A stretch of 64,000 nt of DNA. Origin: Amaurobius ferox. Its lineage: Eukaryota; Arthropoda; Arachnida; Araneae; Amaurobiidae. Positions within the stretch are counted from its first letter, which is position 1. Each line of letters starts with the position of its first letter. Below the pieces are notes generated by a model. It did not search any database, had not been told where the DNA came from, and saw nothing but the letters and a program-made list of their open reading frames with translations. Location of the stretch: contig OX578140.1 of the NCBI GenBank assembly GCA_951213105.1, forward strand, positions 34,525,403 through 34,589,402, written 5' to 3'. Positions 36,961 to 50,451 of the stretch are shown piece after piece. The position numbers and the translations under genes were made by a program.

Positions 36961-37738
36961 CCCGGGGGGGGGAGGGGACACGTGAAAACCGATTTTTAAA
37001 ATTATAATTATTTTTATTGCTATTTAATGTTTTATGCGATTTCGACCGTTTTTTGGCTATTTTTGCCCTTTTTCCTTCACGATCCAGGCGTCGTAGAAAA
37101 AAACAAATCACACCACCGGAAAGAGCAGACAATTGCAAGTAAAACTATCAATTTCAAATTTCAATTTCGATTTCTAATATTTTTTAAAGATTTTAAAACA
37201 AAAGTCACCTTTGACTCAAAAAAACGATTTTTGGTTTTTAAATTCTCGCATAGTAAAAAGCACTCATAATTTCGACTAATAATTTACATTTTTAGAAAGT
37301 TCAAAGATCTGGCATTCTTACAAGTCTAATCTGGTCAAGAAATAATGAAAATGCCCACAAGATCGCAATTTAAAGACGTCGCGATTTTAAATTTCTCGGC
37401 TATCCGCTAAAGGAGTTCTTTCCCCGCAGAAGTTTTTCCCCCGTTTCCATGGAGACCGAGCTTTCGGTTTTAAATTAAGAGCTTAGCATATGTATTATAT
37501 AGCGGTGATGTATTTGAAATTATTATATTTATGGGGTGGTGGAAAGATATGGATTTTTAAATGAATATTTTAAATGATGCAACGATGGATATTTTAATTT
37601 TATGGATAAATAATATTGATATGGATAAATAATAATAATAATAATAATACGGATAAATAATAATTTTAAATGATGGAACTATGGAATGAGTATGATGGAA
37701 TTAAGAGCTAAGCATATGGTCATTATAAAAATTAAATT
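36961..37738. other. Non-coding stretch with simple repeats
   Basis: A short G-rich run near 36961-36977. ATGGATAAATAATA-type repeats with (AAT)n lie at about 37600-37665. GAGCTTAGCATATG near 37480 recurs as GAGCTAAGCATATG near 37705. No gene. Confidence 0.6.
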
Positions 37739-38240
37739 AGCGCGGGGGAAGTTAGCGCACGGGAATTGCACTCGGTAGGCCCGGGTTCGATTCCCGCCAC
37801 TGCCTAAACTGCCGCCGTGTTCAGGCGGTGTACGATCACATTAAACATATGGGTCCGTAAGTCCGTCCGAGAGGTCGGTGGTAGGGGAAGGAGGGTACGG
37901 TCCCTGTGGATGAATCCCTCACTGGGTCCCGGTCTAAATTGGGTGAATAAAAGGAAAGTTATGGAGATTGTCGCGGAGGACGCAGTAGTCGAGTGATTAG
38001 CGCACGGGAATTTCACCGGGTAGGCCCGAGTTCGATTCCCGCCACTGCCAAAACTGCTGCCGTGTTCACGCTGAGTACGATCACGTTAAACATGTGGGTC
38101 CGTAAATCCTTCCGAGAGGTTGGTGGTAGGGGAAGGAAGGTACGGTCCCTGTGGATGCCTCCCCCACTGGGTTCCGGTCTAAATTGGATGGCACTTCCTG
38201 GCCGTCCAAACAGTTAACTTACATCTTTCTGGTAGGTCGC
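37739..38240 (+). mobile_element. Two tandem tRNA-derived SINEs
   Basis: Copy 1 (about 37739-37960) has TTAGCGCACGGGAATT and a perfect B box GGTTCGATTCC at 37784-37794. Copy 2 (about 37970-38240) has an A-box-like TAGTCGAGTGA at 37986-37996 and AGTTCGATTCC at 38029-38039. Both continue with the same body (GCCGTGTTCA, GTACGATCAC, GTAGGGGAAGG, CGGTCTAAATTGG). Only copy 2 has the tail GGCCGTCCAAACAGTTAACT. That tail is what the short insertions at 12638 and 36140 consist of. Confidence 0.8.
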
Positions 38241-38743
38241 ACCAGCGAGTTTGCCACGGTCAGAATTTGCAAGGGTAACGAACAGGCTGGTCGCCGAAGA
38301 CGGCTAGTTGTAAATATCTTCATGAATATTGCAGATACACAGAACGTTTTTGTCTTTTAATAGTTACTGTACAAAGCAACTTCTCCTAATTGATCCTTTT
38401 TTTGTTCAAGGAATCCTATGAAATTTAGATTCCATATTTTCATGAAAATACCACCTAACTGAAAAAGAATTATACGGAAAAATTTCGAATTCAATTTCAG
38501 CAAACTCTCACATTGGAAGTATGCATCTATTTGCTTCGGAAGTATGTATCTAACTCGAAAAGCAAGGTCAACGATGCTGAAGTACCTTGTATAATACTGT
38601 GACTCAGTCAAAAATTTAAATTCGTGTTTTTCTTTTTATTTTTCCATTTTTTTGAAACGATTCCTTTTTATTTCTTTCAATAATAGTGTAATCAGGGAAA
38701 CTACGAATGTAATGTTATGAGGTAACAATTTCAATGAGTTGAT
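38241..38743. other. Non-coding stretch
   Basis: Nothing recognised. Confidence 0.4.
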
Positions 38744-39565
38744 CACAAATCTACACGTTTCTCGAATTCTTGAACCTGAATTGCACGCTTTTTAGGTGAT
38801 GTCTCCGTATATGTATGCATGTTTTAGTGCATACATATGGGTCTGGAACACGATCCAGAATAAGTTTTGCGATTGAAATCAAATTTGGTGTAATTATCAC
38901 AATCTGTAAAAACAGCAATCTTATTGATTTTTAACATAAAACAATTGAAAGCAATGATTGTTAATAAAATAAATGACGATATCCAATCATCTTAAAAAAT
39001 AATCATTTTATATATGATTTATAATTGAAAATGGATGCTTTGTACCGATCTAGAGATACTGAAGTTTTTAATTGTGTGAAAAAATGTTACGTAAGTTTGC
39101 TCTTTACATGGCTGGAATTGACACCAATTTGAATATTTTGTGTTAATATTCATTTATAGCTTTCAAAAACACTGACTTCGACCAGCTCGAACCAAAGTTT
39201 TCCACAGATCTACACGTTTCGAACATGCTTAAACTTGATTTAAACAATTAAGGTATGATGCCTCTGAATTATGTGTATATTAGTGTATGAATGTGAATAT
39301 GAAACGTGATATTTCAAGACGGAATGTAGCGATAAAAATAAAACTTTGTATAATCCTCACAATATGTGGAAAAGGAAATTTTATCGAATGGTGTAACTAT
39401 TGCAAATAATGATTTTCAATAAAATAAAAGGAGATAGCCAATCCCCTGAAAAATAGAATCATGTTATACATAATTCATGATTAAAAAAAAGAATGCTTAT
39501 GATCAATCTAGAGATTCTGAAGAATTACGGTAAAAAGGGCTATGTAAGATTTTTTCTTTACTGTG
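38744..39565. repeat. Diverged ~459-bp tandem duplication
   Basis: CACAAATCTACACGTTTC at 38744 recurs as CACAGATCTACACGTTTC at 39203. Further matches follow in order: ATCACAATCTGTAAAAA / CCTCACAATATGTGGAAAA, GATATCCAATC / GATAGCCAATC, GATCTAGAGATACTGAAG / AATCTAGAGATTCTGAAG. The first copy has a perfect 11-bp hairpin at 38809-38838. Confidence 0.75.
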
Positions 39566-40633
39566 GTGAACAAAGAAGAAACATGTATCTTTCATAAATA
39601 TAATTCTATTTTGTGGGTTAAATTATTAATCTTAATTAATAGTGTTCGTGAAACGTATAGTTCGTACGTTTTAACAGTGGCGTAATAACCCACCATTACC
39701 TCTTTTCACGAGTTAATTAACACTATCATTAATTCCCACACATCCATTAACGTATCATTACACTATACAGTAAAATTCACAATTTTAACTTTTGAAATAA
39801 ATATTATTTATTCACACCCACTATTGTTATGATTAAAATTACATTAATTTTTATAAACGAGTAAGGAGGAGAAACTCACCGTGTGAGACCAGGTTTGTAG
39901 AATAGTATTCCAAAATCAAAAATTAACCTAATATATATGAAGACTGGCACATACCTCTGTTTTTCGGGTCTGTTGCTCAATATGACTGGAATTTTTGCCC
40001 CTTCTTTTTTTGACATTTTTCTGACATTTGAGAAATTATAAATGTAAGCTCAAGCGATTTTGATCGTACATATTATGGGTAAAAATGTTCTGGACAAATT
40101 TTATTTATTGGCGGATTGGTTTTCATGGCCTAGTTATTAAAACATAGTGAAGCGGGTGAAGAGCTAAATCTGAATAAGAAGGTTTGCTCCAAAATTTGGC
40201 CACACGTTCTGCATCTGAGTGGGTTTTAAATTGTCTTGTATATTATGAACATACACCGCATTTTCCTTCTAAAAGTCAACTCCAAAGGCTAGACATTGCC
40301 ATTTCTGGATATCTCGTTTCTCGCTTTTTAAATAAACTCCTGCCTTTTATTGGCCTGTAAACACTTGATGCTCGTATAAATTATATTTAAGGGTTACATT
40401 CACGTGGAATAAAATGATAGGGCATTTTTACCTCAATTGAATTTCTTTAGCTTTATACATTATTTTATGTTTTAGACTGAATTTTATCGGTAAAAATTTC
40501 AAGGAATACAATTTTCGAAAATATGTGAATATTATAAATCTGAAAGGAGTGGAAAATCCTGGGAATGTTAAGGGTTTCTGGAAAGACTTGCAGCCCTATA
40601 ACTTTGGAAAGAAATACTCCCGAGTGTACAAGT
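39566..40633. other. AT-rich non-coding stretch
   Basis: No gene recognised. A short frame starting at 40525 runs into the minisatellite. Confidence 0.5.
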
Positions 40634-40815
40634 CAAGTCTATCTATAACAAAGGGACGTCGAGTCTATCTATATCAAGTCTATCTATATCGAGTCGATCT
40701 ATATCGAGTCTATCTATATCGAGTCTATCTATATCGAGTCTATCTATATCGCGTCTAACTATATCAAGTCTATCTATATCAAGTCTATCTATATCAAGTC
40801 TATCTATAACAAGCC
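40634..40815. repeat. 15-bp minisatellite, about 11 units
   Basis: Unit (A/G)AGTCTATCTATATC is repeated in register; the first unit is separated by a short GC-richer interruption. The plus-strand frame reads a VYLYR pentapeptide repeat, a by-product of the period being a multiple of three. Confidence 0.92.
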
Positions 40816-42039
40816 CGATCAAATAAAAGTGATTGCAGCGAAATAATTGATGTGAAAGTGATTGAAGAAATCAAGAACACAAATTCGAAAACAAAGCGAG
40901 ATGAAAGAAAAATGGCAGTTACAAAGTTATCGAGCAGGAAGTTGTAGAGTAGTTGTCTAATTCCAGGAATCGACACTAAACTCTGGTTAAAGACATTTAT
41001 TTAACACAATATGGTTACAGTCTGTTTCTTATTCCATTCAAGAATGGTACAATAAGTAACATTACACGCACAGCAATCTAGCTGTTGTTGTTGAGACCCA
41101 GACCGTCCGACCTCTGTTCAAAATATCCCCCGGCAGCTACAATATACATTAGAAATTGAGAAATAATATTATCGCGTATTTGAGATGCATAGCAGTTTAC
41201 ACTGTATTACAGCATCTAGCAACAAATGACGGTATTTATGGCCTTTCATGTACGCGTTTTGTGCTTTCCTGAACTTGATTTCCAATAATTTGATAATGTT
41301 CTACAATTTTGAAATTAATATTTCACTTCTAACTGGCCCTGTTGTCGAGTTTCTGTTATTAGCTTCTTCAGTTCTCCGCTAAATGCATTGCAATCGCTTT
41401 TCTTCGATGGAGTACAGACACTACACTATTGATAGACCCAACATATATTCTTAATGACCCCATTATTTTCAAGTTAATACACAATTCCAATATCCCCTTA
41501 CTTCAAAGTGACACAACTCTAAAAGGGATATTACTCAGAAAATGAAAATAATTGGAAGCGATAATAGTTTGTTAAATAACTTAATGAACATTATACCCCT
41601 TTAACTTTAAACTGATAGGTGCATCCTCAATTCGCCCTTTTGTCAACTAGATTTCCTAATATTTTTAAAACACGACATGACATCCCTATTTGTGTTTTGA
41701 CGTTTTGATAATCTGTACATACTTAATAGAGGACAAAATTACATCTGCATTTCTCAGTATTGTGATACTTTTGATGATTGTGGAACAGAAAATGACATCT
41801 ACATATCAAATTGCTGTGTTTTTATACGTATGTATGAAAGTAGACTTATTTTCCAGTAGAAATACATTTATTTATTGAACTGTCACTTTTTCGATCGTTC
41901 TGTTGATCACGGTCCAGGAATTTCCGTAACGACACGATCAATCTAGCCTAATAATTATAAAAATATGTCTGTGTATTTTTGACAACTAATAAGAGTTATT
42001 TACTCAACTCAATTACATTAATAATTACGAAAAGTATTA
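40816..42039. other. AT-rich non-coding stretch
   Basis: Holds a ~31-bp minus-strand SINE-tail fragment at 41082-41112 (GGTCGGACGGTCTGGGTCTC then AACAACAACA). Otherwise nothing recognised. Confidence 0.5.
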
Positions 42040-44160
42040 TGTCGAATTGTGTCACTTTTGAATCCGGGGTAGGATATTATATGATACCCCATCCAATGGA
42101 CACATTTGTATTAAAGCTGTTATTATTACAATTTTCTTTTGAATTCTTTTATAATCAGCATGAAACACCAAATAAAAATATTTAAAAAATATATTACATG
42201 AAACAATCAACGTCTGTAAAAGTTGTATATTTCCAAAAAATGGTGCACTAGTGAGATGGATGTCTAAACTGAGAACAGAAGACACATTTTGAACACATAT
42301 AACACTGAAGCATCCATTCTTTGGCAGTATGGTCAATTATCACCCCACCCATTACCAGATGTATTACTAGTAGAAAACCCATACTAATGGTCAATATTAA
42401 CTGTTTATGTCGTACTTATTGATTCACTGCGTCGCAGTTTGAGTAAGCTGTCATTTCAGATAGACTTAATTCAAAGTTAGATAAGAGGATCCAAAAGCAG
42501 GCAAATATTTTTTTCTTTTCCCACAATATGTAGATTATGTAAAAGTTCAATATCATACTCTTTTGATGAACTGTCGCATAGTGACCGTATGTAAATACGA
42601 TCAACCCTTATTTCAATGCTTGTCAGTGAACCAATGTACACGATAACTCTAAAAAAGTATGAGCTAATTAAACTATATTTTTGAGATTATTGCAAAAGGC
42701 AAATTAAGGTGTTTAACTATTAATTTAGATAGTGTTCTGTTCAACAAAAAGTGTCCATTTTCCAATATTTTCATTAAAATTCTAAGTAGCATCATGATAA
42801 TACAGTTGTTAAACTTTTCGAAGTACATTAAAATATAGTGTTTATTATCTTATTTATAAAGGAATGCAGTCAATTGCAGAATATTAATACTCGCCGTTTT
42901 CGAGAAATTGTACGTTTTGATGGAAACTGAAAAAATCATAAAAATATGAATATGTCCATTAGCAACAAATGAGTGAACTTTTTGTCAGTGCATTAACCTA
43001 ACATAAATAGAGACATAGCAATACCAGACATACGGCTATCAAAGATAAACTTTAACAAAATATAAATGTTATTACGAGCTACTATTATTAGAAATTTCTC
43101 GCTTCCACAAAAAGTGCAATATTTCGAAAGGATTAAAGAGATTTTCACAAAATATTCCATGCTATTTCAAACTGTAACAACAAAAATCCAATTAACTTTC
43201 AGAAATATATATTTATAAAAAAGAATTAATATATGTTTTCAGATAACATCGGAACTTGCTTATTTATAACGAAAATCATGCAACAGGTACTTGAGATTTC
43301 TTAATAAATCAATGATACATGGCATATGTTTACACACCATTAATTATAACAAATCAGATCGGGAATATATATCATGCGTTTCATACACAATTAATAAAGG
43401 TAAATGAACCTTACCCTCTAGATTTTTACATAAACCAATGATGTTTAGTCATATATACCTACGCAATTAAGAAAAAAGAGATTAAGTACCTTTAAACTGA
43501 ATTTGAAGCTGGTTAGAACAAACAATCTGACAGTCGCTGTTGCATCTGGTAGTTGTATTCATCATTGAGCATGAACCAAATATAGAGACATGCGTTTCCA
43601 ACACGTCATATCTAAATTATTATATGAAACTATTAAAATATTTTAGTGGTGTTCACTGCACAATTGGTATATGCATATTTTAAAACTTAATTGTTCCATT
43701 AATATAGTTGAAATTTCTATCAAAATACCTGTTACGATGTTACCATGACTGCTGTAGCAGATTTCGTGGCAGGAATCGTAATTGTAAGGAGTAACACCAT
43801 AAGATCTTTTGTACGTTAATCTTACAAACTAATTAACTGGTTAATTTATAATATTTTTTTCCAATTATTATATTATTTTATGATTATTGAATATGACAGC
43901 AGTGAAGGCAAGGTTGGGAATTTTGTAAATATCAAAAATACCTCAAAACATTTTAAAAACTGTATCATTTTTTTACCATTCTTTGTTGTTTTCCCGAAAT
44001 TTAAGAATTTCACATTTGGCGGAAAAGCGCGTCCTTATCGCCAACATATTCGAACCCTTTCCGCAGAGATGAGCAGATATATGTATGTGTACGAGTGCTT
44101 GAGGTGTAGTTACGCAATTAAAAATCTCACACGTATATTTATGGAATTTTGTGTACATTA
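42040..44160. repeat. Segmental duplication, left copy
   Basis: Aligns in order with 47810-50400. Shared landmarks: TGATACCCCATCCAATGGAC, CAAAAAATGGT.CAC.AGT, AACACATTAATTATAA-type blocks, AAAATATTTTAGTGGT, TTGCTGTAGCAG-like, and TTTTGTACG. Divergence is substantial, so the duplication is old. Confidence 0.75.
43646..43828 (-). pseudogene. Decayed paralogue of the Cys-rich frame at 49814-50011
   Basis: A 61-codon open frame on the minus strand, bounded upstream by the same TAG as its paralogue. It begins VRLTYKR (right copy VRLSYKK) and keeps four of eight cysteines (SCHEICYS; KIC; QLC). The GTAAGT donor of the right copy reads GTGCAGTG here, and the AG before the downstream exon-like segment is lost. 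This looks like a non-functional copy of whatever the right copy is; no function assigned. Confidence 0.25.
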
Positions 44161-44299
44161 AATACATTATACTGTGTATTAAATACATATATTTTTTGTA
44201 AATTGTGTTTGTAGAGGGAAAATTGTTTGAAATTTGATAAGCAAAAACAATAAATCAAATACGAATAGTGCTCATAGCGATATAAAATTTTATACATGA

Positions 44300-44730
44300 T
44301 GTAGACATCGAGGTACGTGATTTACACCTCGAGACACTCAATTTAGAGACACGTATTACACCTCGAGACATTCGATTGACATACATGTATTACACCTGGA
44401 GACACACGATTCAGATACACGTAATACACCTGGAGACACACGATTCAGATACACGTAATACCCCGAGATACAAGTTTAGACATCGAGACACAGGATTTAG
44501 ACATCAAGACACAGCATTTACATCTCGAGATACACGATGTAGACATCGAGACACAGCATTTAGACATCGAGACATCAGATTCAGACACACGATTCATACC
44601 TCGAGATACAAGTTTAGACATCGAGACACAACATTTACACCTCGAGACACACGATTTAGACATCAAAATACACGACATAGGCATCAAAATACACGATTTT
44701 AGAATCGAGTTACACGATTTCAGATGCATC
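44300..44730. repeat. 21-bp minisatellite, open on both strands
   Basis: Units such as AGACATCGAGACACAGCATT are repeated about 20 times with variants. Because 21 is a multiple of three, both strands are open over about 100 codons: plus strand RHRDTAF-type heptads, minus strand SMSKSCVS-type. No start context or flanking gene supports translation. Confidence 0.9.
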
Positions 44731-46899
44731 GAAAACACAATTCGATTTTTTTTTTCAAAAATATGTCTATCTCTTTCTGTTTACATATAATTATAAAACT
44801 TAATATGTAGTTTCATTATGTCAAAAAGTAGAATTCCATACGATTGTTTGTAAATCTAGTGATTAGAATGCGAATTATTGTAAATATTAAATTTTCATAG
44901 CATTCATTCTTATGAATATGCAATACGATACAGGATGACTGAAAAGTTGGGCACATTTACTTTTAATGTCATATAAGGGACCGAGAAATCTAAATTGTGC
45001 ATATTTAAGTTAGATGGCACTAATATACATTAACATATTTCCGAATTATAGTCTGTTATTTTTAATATATCATACGATAAGTACAGATTTATTTTTCATC
45101 AATAGCGTCAATTTTCTAACTTGGCTCTTTCCCAGAGTGAAAGGATTTTTATTTAAAAAAAATATTTCTCTACCCATTCTTATGGGAGTGTAATTGAAGT
45201 GTTTCATAATGTTTATGGAAAAGTTTCAGCAACGTAGTTTTTATTTTAGACAATTTATCATCCTGAGGTCAGAATATAAGTCCTGACTGTTTTCGTTTTA
45301 TCCGCAACTAATTCCGTTATCGAAAAACATTTTACAAATTTTGTAATTGTTGAATAGTTTGAGGTTTTAGACAATCGGTATTTCTTCTGGTGTTTTATAC
45401 CATTCATAACTCTTCAATAATACAATTAGAATGGATAAAGAAATATTTCTTCAGAATGAAATTCTTTCGCTTTGGGAAGACGTCATGTCCTTCAATTGAT
45501 AAAAACGAGGCCTATAATGATCGTTTGATATATTAAAAGCAACAGACAATATTTCTGAAATATTTTTGAGAGCATATTAGTGTCACCTAACTGAGAAAGT
45601 TCTTCTATTTCAATTTCTTGGTTCATTATATGGTTTTAATGTTTTATGTGCTCGATTTTTCATCCACGTAGGAGTAGCATAGTCAGGACAGAAATCAAAT
45701 ATTTTAAAATTCTTTACACATGCAAAATGCATTAAATGATGTGTGAATACAAATCAGATAACTGTACCAATATCAAATGGTTAACTGTTTATACTACTTT
45801 AAAGAGTTAGAAAAGAGTTCAACGACAACTTGTAAATGGAATTTCTTAGATTAGACTGACATGAATTTGGATCTAAATTCAAATCAATTTTTACTTAAAG
45901 TTGGAGTTTAAAGAGGACTACAATACATTACGAGAACCTATGCATGCACTAAGCTGTCTACCCGTCCCAGAAATTCAAATCATGTTTGAGATATTTAAAA
46001 GTTAAAAATTAAACCGTTTGGCCATACATTGATAGGTGTTTTTCTATCAGGAAATCTTCTTATTTTCTTAAAGGAAGCAACTGACATTTTCTAATATTTT
46101 TTACAATAAAGAAACATATTAGTGTGTAGGTTAGAACAATCTAACTATTTAAAATTCTTCAAATTGTACAATATCTAAAAATTATCAAGTCGCCATACTG
46201 GTGTGTGTAACCAATCAGACCATTGTTGCTCCGAATTTTAATGTTTACTACTGAAACCCTTTAAATAACCATGAGTGTGTAAAGCAATTTAGACAATAGG
46301 GTTTGAGAATATTTAAATTGTACTATATTCTTGGGGAATCTACAATATGTATTATACTGCCGTAGAAAACCAAGAAAACACAGCATACTCGATCTGAATA
46401 CAAGATCTTAAGATCAAAACCCATAAGCTGTTATATCAGAATTTCCATTAACCATTCTTTTAAATGACATCTTACAAAAGGGCCATAGACAATGGAAATC
46501 AACATCAAAAGTGATTATGTGACAATCTCAAAATTGTTTCTGATCGCACTGCTTAAGAAGTTATATAATTTTCTTGAAATATTAAGTGTATTTGTGTTAC
46601 ATTCAAGGAAAACAGTACAACAGTTCAAATTATGTGTTAAGCCTTAGAAGTAAATTAAGTAGTAGTTAGAATATTTTGGTGTTCAACGTTGTTATAATGT
46701 CCCAATACTTGGCAATTTTAAAGAGAATGTCCTTATATTTCACAATCTTATTCCAAATAACCATTTGTAAAGGAAGTCCTCACAGTTGAAAATAATGACA
46801 TGTTATACGATGAAACCATTAACACTGTTTCTGCCCTTACTTATGGACAAAGTATAGAATTAGCTATCAAACAAAATACCGTTAAAAATGGATTAGGTA
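44731..46899. other. AT-rich non-coding stretch
   Basis: Nothing recognised on either strand. Confidence 0.5.
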
Positions 46900-47750
46900 G
46901 ATTTGAAGAAATTAAATGACAAACAAATGACTTGCGTTTAAGATACAGGCATCAGATGAGTCAAATGTAAAGTGTTTTCACAAAATAATTTTGAGTAAAT
47001 TATACATCTGCTTCGCAAGCGAGTTCGGAACCGGAACTTTAAGTGAAAAAAACTATTGCGTTATTGACATGCCACATATACCTAATCGAAAATGCAGAGC
47101 ATAAGAATAAAATAATTTAATAAATTCCCTTCTCACCTTATTATAAGGTATGGGGTTTTGGGGGAAATTAAATACCATTTACCCATCCGAAAAGTAACAA
47201 ATGACAAACAAAAAGTCACTCCCATAGATCCTCAAATTGAAAAATACTGCATCTGTTTTAAATATACAGACAGCAGATAAGCCAAATGTAAATATTTTGT
47301 ATATAAGTTTAAGCAAAATATAAAATTACTTCAGTCAAGGTTGGAACCGAAAACTTTTAGCAACAAGTGCATTTTACGGTGTTATACCAGATAGACCTTA
47401 TCGACGATGCATTGTTAAAGAATATAATAACTTTGCTTCTATCTTTGCTACCCCGTTTTAAATTGTGGAGTTTGACCGGAAGACCGGAGGGGCAGTTCTA
47501 TGTCCTTCTCTTGCTCGGAAAGTACCCGATAACAAACAAAATAATAATTTTAAAAATTAGTTTGTTAGATCCACACAAATTAAATGACAAAAACTGCTTG
47601 AATTTTAAATATATAGATAGCTGATGATACAAATGTAGAATATTCTTCCAAAATAAATAATTTTGTTATATCAATCCGGCATTTCCATTGAAGTATTAAT
47701 GTGATGAATTTACATAATACATAAAACATAAGCAAGTCAAAATGATATCA
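46900..47750. repeat. Diverged outlying units of the 337-bp satellite
   Basis: About 2.5 units. TTCGGAACCGGAACTTTAAG, TTGACATGCCACATA, GCATAAGAATAAAATAATTT and GGGGTTTTGGGGG follow the order of the array monomer at 50.4-55.2 kb. A second set is visible near 47250-47640. Confidence 0.65.
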
Positions 47751-47809
47751 TCAAGCGAATCAAAACGTTTAATCAATCCCAAAATAAAATCAAACCGTTC
47801 ACCTATCGA

Positions 47810-50400
47810 TTTCCATTACTTTTAAAGCCAGGGTGCGATGTAATATGATACCCCATCCAATGGACATATTTGTATTATAATTAGTACAGTTAATCTCATA
47901 ATTTACTTCTAAATTCATCTATAATTAGCGTGAAAATATCCAATTAAAAGATTTAGAAATTTACTACATCGAATAATCAACTCCTACTTGTTCAAAAAAT
48001 GGTACACCAGTTAAATGGTTGTCTAAAAATGTGTACTCAGAAGATGCATTTTTGGAAATACTGAACAATCCCATCCTTGGCAATATGGTCACATTTGACA
48101 TTTTCCTAATAGGACGTAGAAAATGTATAGATGTGGTAAATATTGACATAAAAGTATTTCTTCCTTTGATTCTAGCAAAGTACCAATTTTAATGACACCC
48201 TACTAGAATGGTGCTAATATTATTCTAATAGTAGTGTCGTGAATGGTATTCTAATGGTACCCAATTTCGCTGTATGCTGCTTTTACAGTTATATTTAACA
48301 ATAATCCTTACAGTTAGTTAAGGATCCGAAGACAGACAGATACTTTCACGTTCTCGCAATATAGTATATGTAAAAGTGAAGTGTGTATGGGGTCCCACAT
48401 CTGACGCTTTTAATGAATAAACATGCTATGATATTCTCCCGATACGAACCAACTATCAATTCAAAGCTTGTCTGTGAACCTGTGGGCACGATAACTTGAC
48501 ACGAAAATGAGTTAATTAAAAGGTATTTGTGGCGATAGTGGCAAATTAAGATGCATGACTATTGATTAACATGCCATTCAATTCACAGGAGTGTACCCAA
48601 TTATAGGTTTACATTTTGTTTTGAAATTAGGAGGAACATTATAAAAATAATCTTACTAAACGTTTTTAGATAAATAAAAATTTAAAGTGTATTATTTTAT
48701 TTAAAGATGGATGACGTCATTCACAGACTATGATATCTCGTAGTTTCCAAAACATTGCACATGTTGATCTAAAATAGGAAATAAAGATGAATGTTGATCT
48801 AAAATGGGAAATAAAAACATATATGTTTACTAGCATCACACGAGTAAACTATTTGTCAGTACTTTAACAAGACATAAATGTTATCACAAGCTTTTCGTAT
48901 TAGAAATTTCGCCTTCCTACAGGGTGATCAATCTTTCAACAGAATTAAATGATTTCCATTTAATATGCCATTTTTAAAAAAAATTGACAAATATATTGTT
49001 CACGTTCGGAAAGATATATTTATAAAAGATCTATTTATAACGAATCCTATATTGTACACTTCAGTTTGTTAAAGCAATGATATGCATGGCATACTTTTGT
49101 AAATCATTAATTATAATAAATAAATTAAACATGCCATATACAGACCATTAACGAGCATCAAATGAATAAACTATTTGTCAGTACTTTAACTAGACATATA
49201 TGGAAATGTAACAGGATATAAATGTCATCTCGAGTTATTCGTATTAGAAATTTAGCTTTTTCACAGTGCGTTTAATCTTTCAAAGGAATCGAGCTATTTC
49301 TGTGAAATCTGCTATGTATTTTTTATACTGTAACAACAAACGTATTATTAACTTTTATAAAGATTTATGTATAAAATATCTCTAATTTGTTATTTCCCAG
49401 CAATATCTAAATTTGCTCATTTATAACGAATCATATATTAGGAACTTAAGTTTGTTAATAAAGCAATGATACATAGCATTCATTATAGTCCATTAATTAT
49501 AATAAATCAGTTATACATGCGTATCATTGTATATACAAAACGTATACATTCTATGATACGTTAGCAATAGAAAGGTCAACTATCCTTGTTCTTTAGATTT
49601 CTTGATAAACAATAATACTTATAGTACATACAAAAATACACAAGTCGAAAATATAAAATACTACTGACTTCTAAACTAACATCGACTAGGCTTAACATTC
49701 AACTTGCCACGATCGCCATTACATCCAGTATCCACATTCTTCCTTGACCTGAAAATAAATTTAATAGCATGCATTTTATCACGTCACATCTAAATTATTC
49801 AATAAAATAATTAAAATATTTTAGTGGTACAACACTTACACAATTGATATATTTTACAACTTATTGTTCCTGTTCCAATTAATGCTTTAAAATGTGAATC
49901 AGAATATCTGCTGCGATGTATTTGAAGGTTGCTGTAGCAGGTTTCAAGGCATGAGGCACAAGTTTGAGGAACATGCCCACCTTCACACTTTTTGTACGAT
50001 AGTCTTACAGACTAGGTTTAATATGTAATAGTTTTTCTCCAATGACTATGATGTTTAACTATTAAATGAATATGGAAACAATAAAGACAAGATATTAGAA
50101 ATATTATGAATTGCATAAAAAACCCAAATATTTCAATGATTGGCTAATTGCCATTTTTGTTTTCTCCAACTATTGTATAAAGTTTTATTTTACTGAAAAT
50201 TTCAAAATTCGAGATCTGACGTAAAGGCACGTTCTAAGACCTCGTGAACTTATTTTGAACCTTTACGGTAAATGGCCGTATATGTGCGTATGACAAAAGT
50301 ATAAACGAAATAGAATATTGGCAAATCGCGCATGTAATATTTAAAAATTGAGAAGTGAGTCCTTGTACACAAAAACGAGTAGTACTCATATCTCTATGAA
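47810..50400. repeat. Segmental duplication, right copy
   Basis: Counterpart of 42040-44160. It is longer because of an internal tandem duplication: TAAACTATTTGTCAGTACTT occurs near 48845 and near 49168, about 325 bp apart. Confidence 0.75.
49814..50011 (-). other. Candidate exon for a short cysteine-rich peptide
   Basis: The minus strand is open for 66 codons between TAG (50014-50012) and TAA (49813-49811). It has eight cysteines spaced C-x8-C-x2-C-x3-C-x26-C-x5-C-x1-C-C, including QTCASCLETC. A GTAAGT donor at 49839 would end the exon within the frame. A downstream acceptor (TTTATTTTCAG) precedes 49748-49676, which in one frame gives a short Cys-containing tail, but its phase does not match this donor. 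No signal peptide exon was identified. The frame is partly conserved in the paralogue at 43646-43828. Secreted disulphide-rich peptides are common in arthropods, but chance composition cannot be excluded; no function assigned. Confidence 0.25.
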
Positions 50401-50451
50401 AGTTTACATACGAGTTAGCACAATTTGAATTGGCACAATTTTTGTTAGCAC

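Noticed and set aside
37993..38217. 74-codon open frame
   Set aside because: Falls within the tandem SINEs.
40525..40758. Possible repeat protein with VYLYR units
   Set aside because: Produced by the 15-bp minisatellite; no independent coding evidence.
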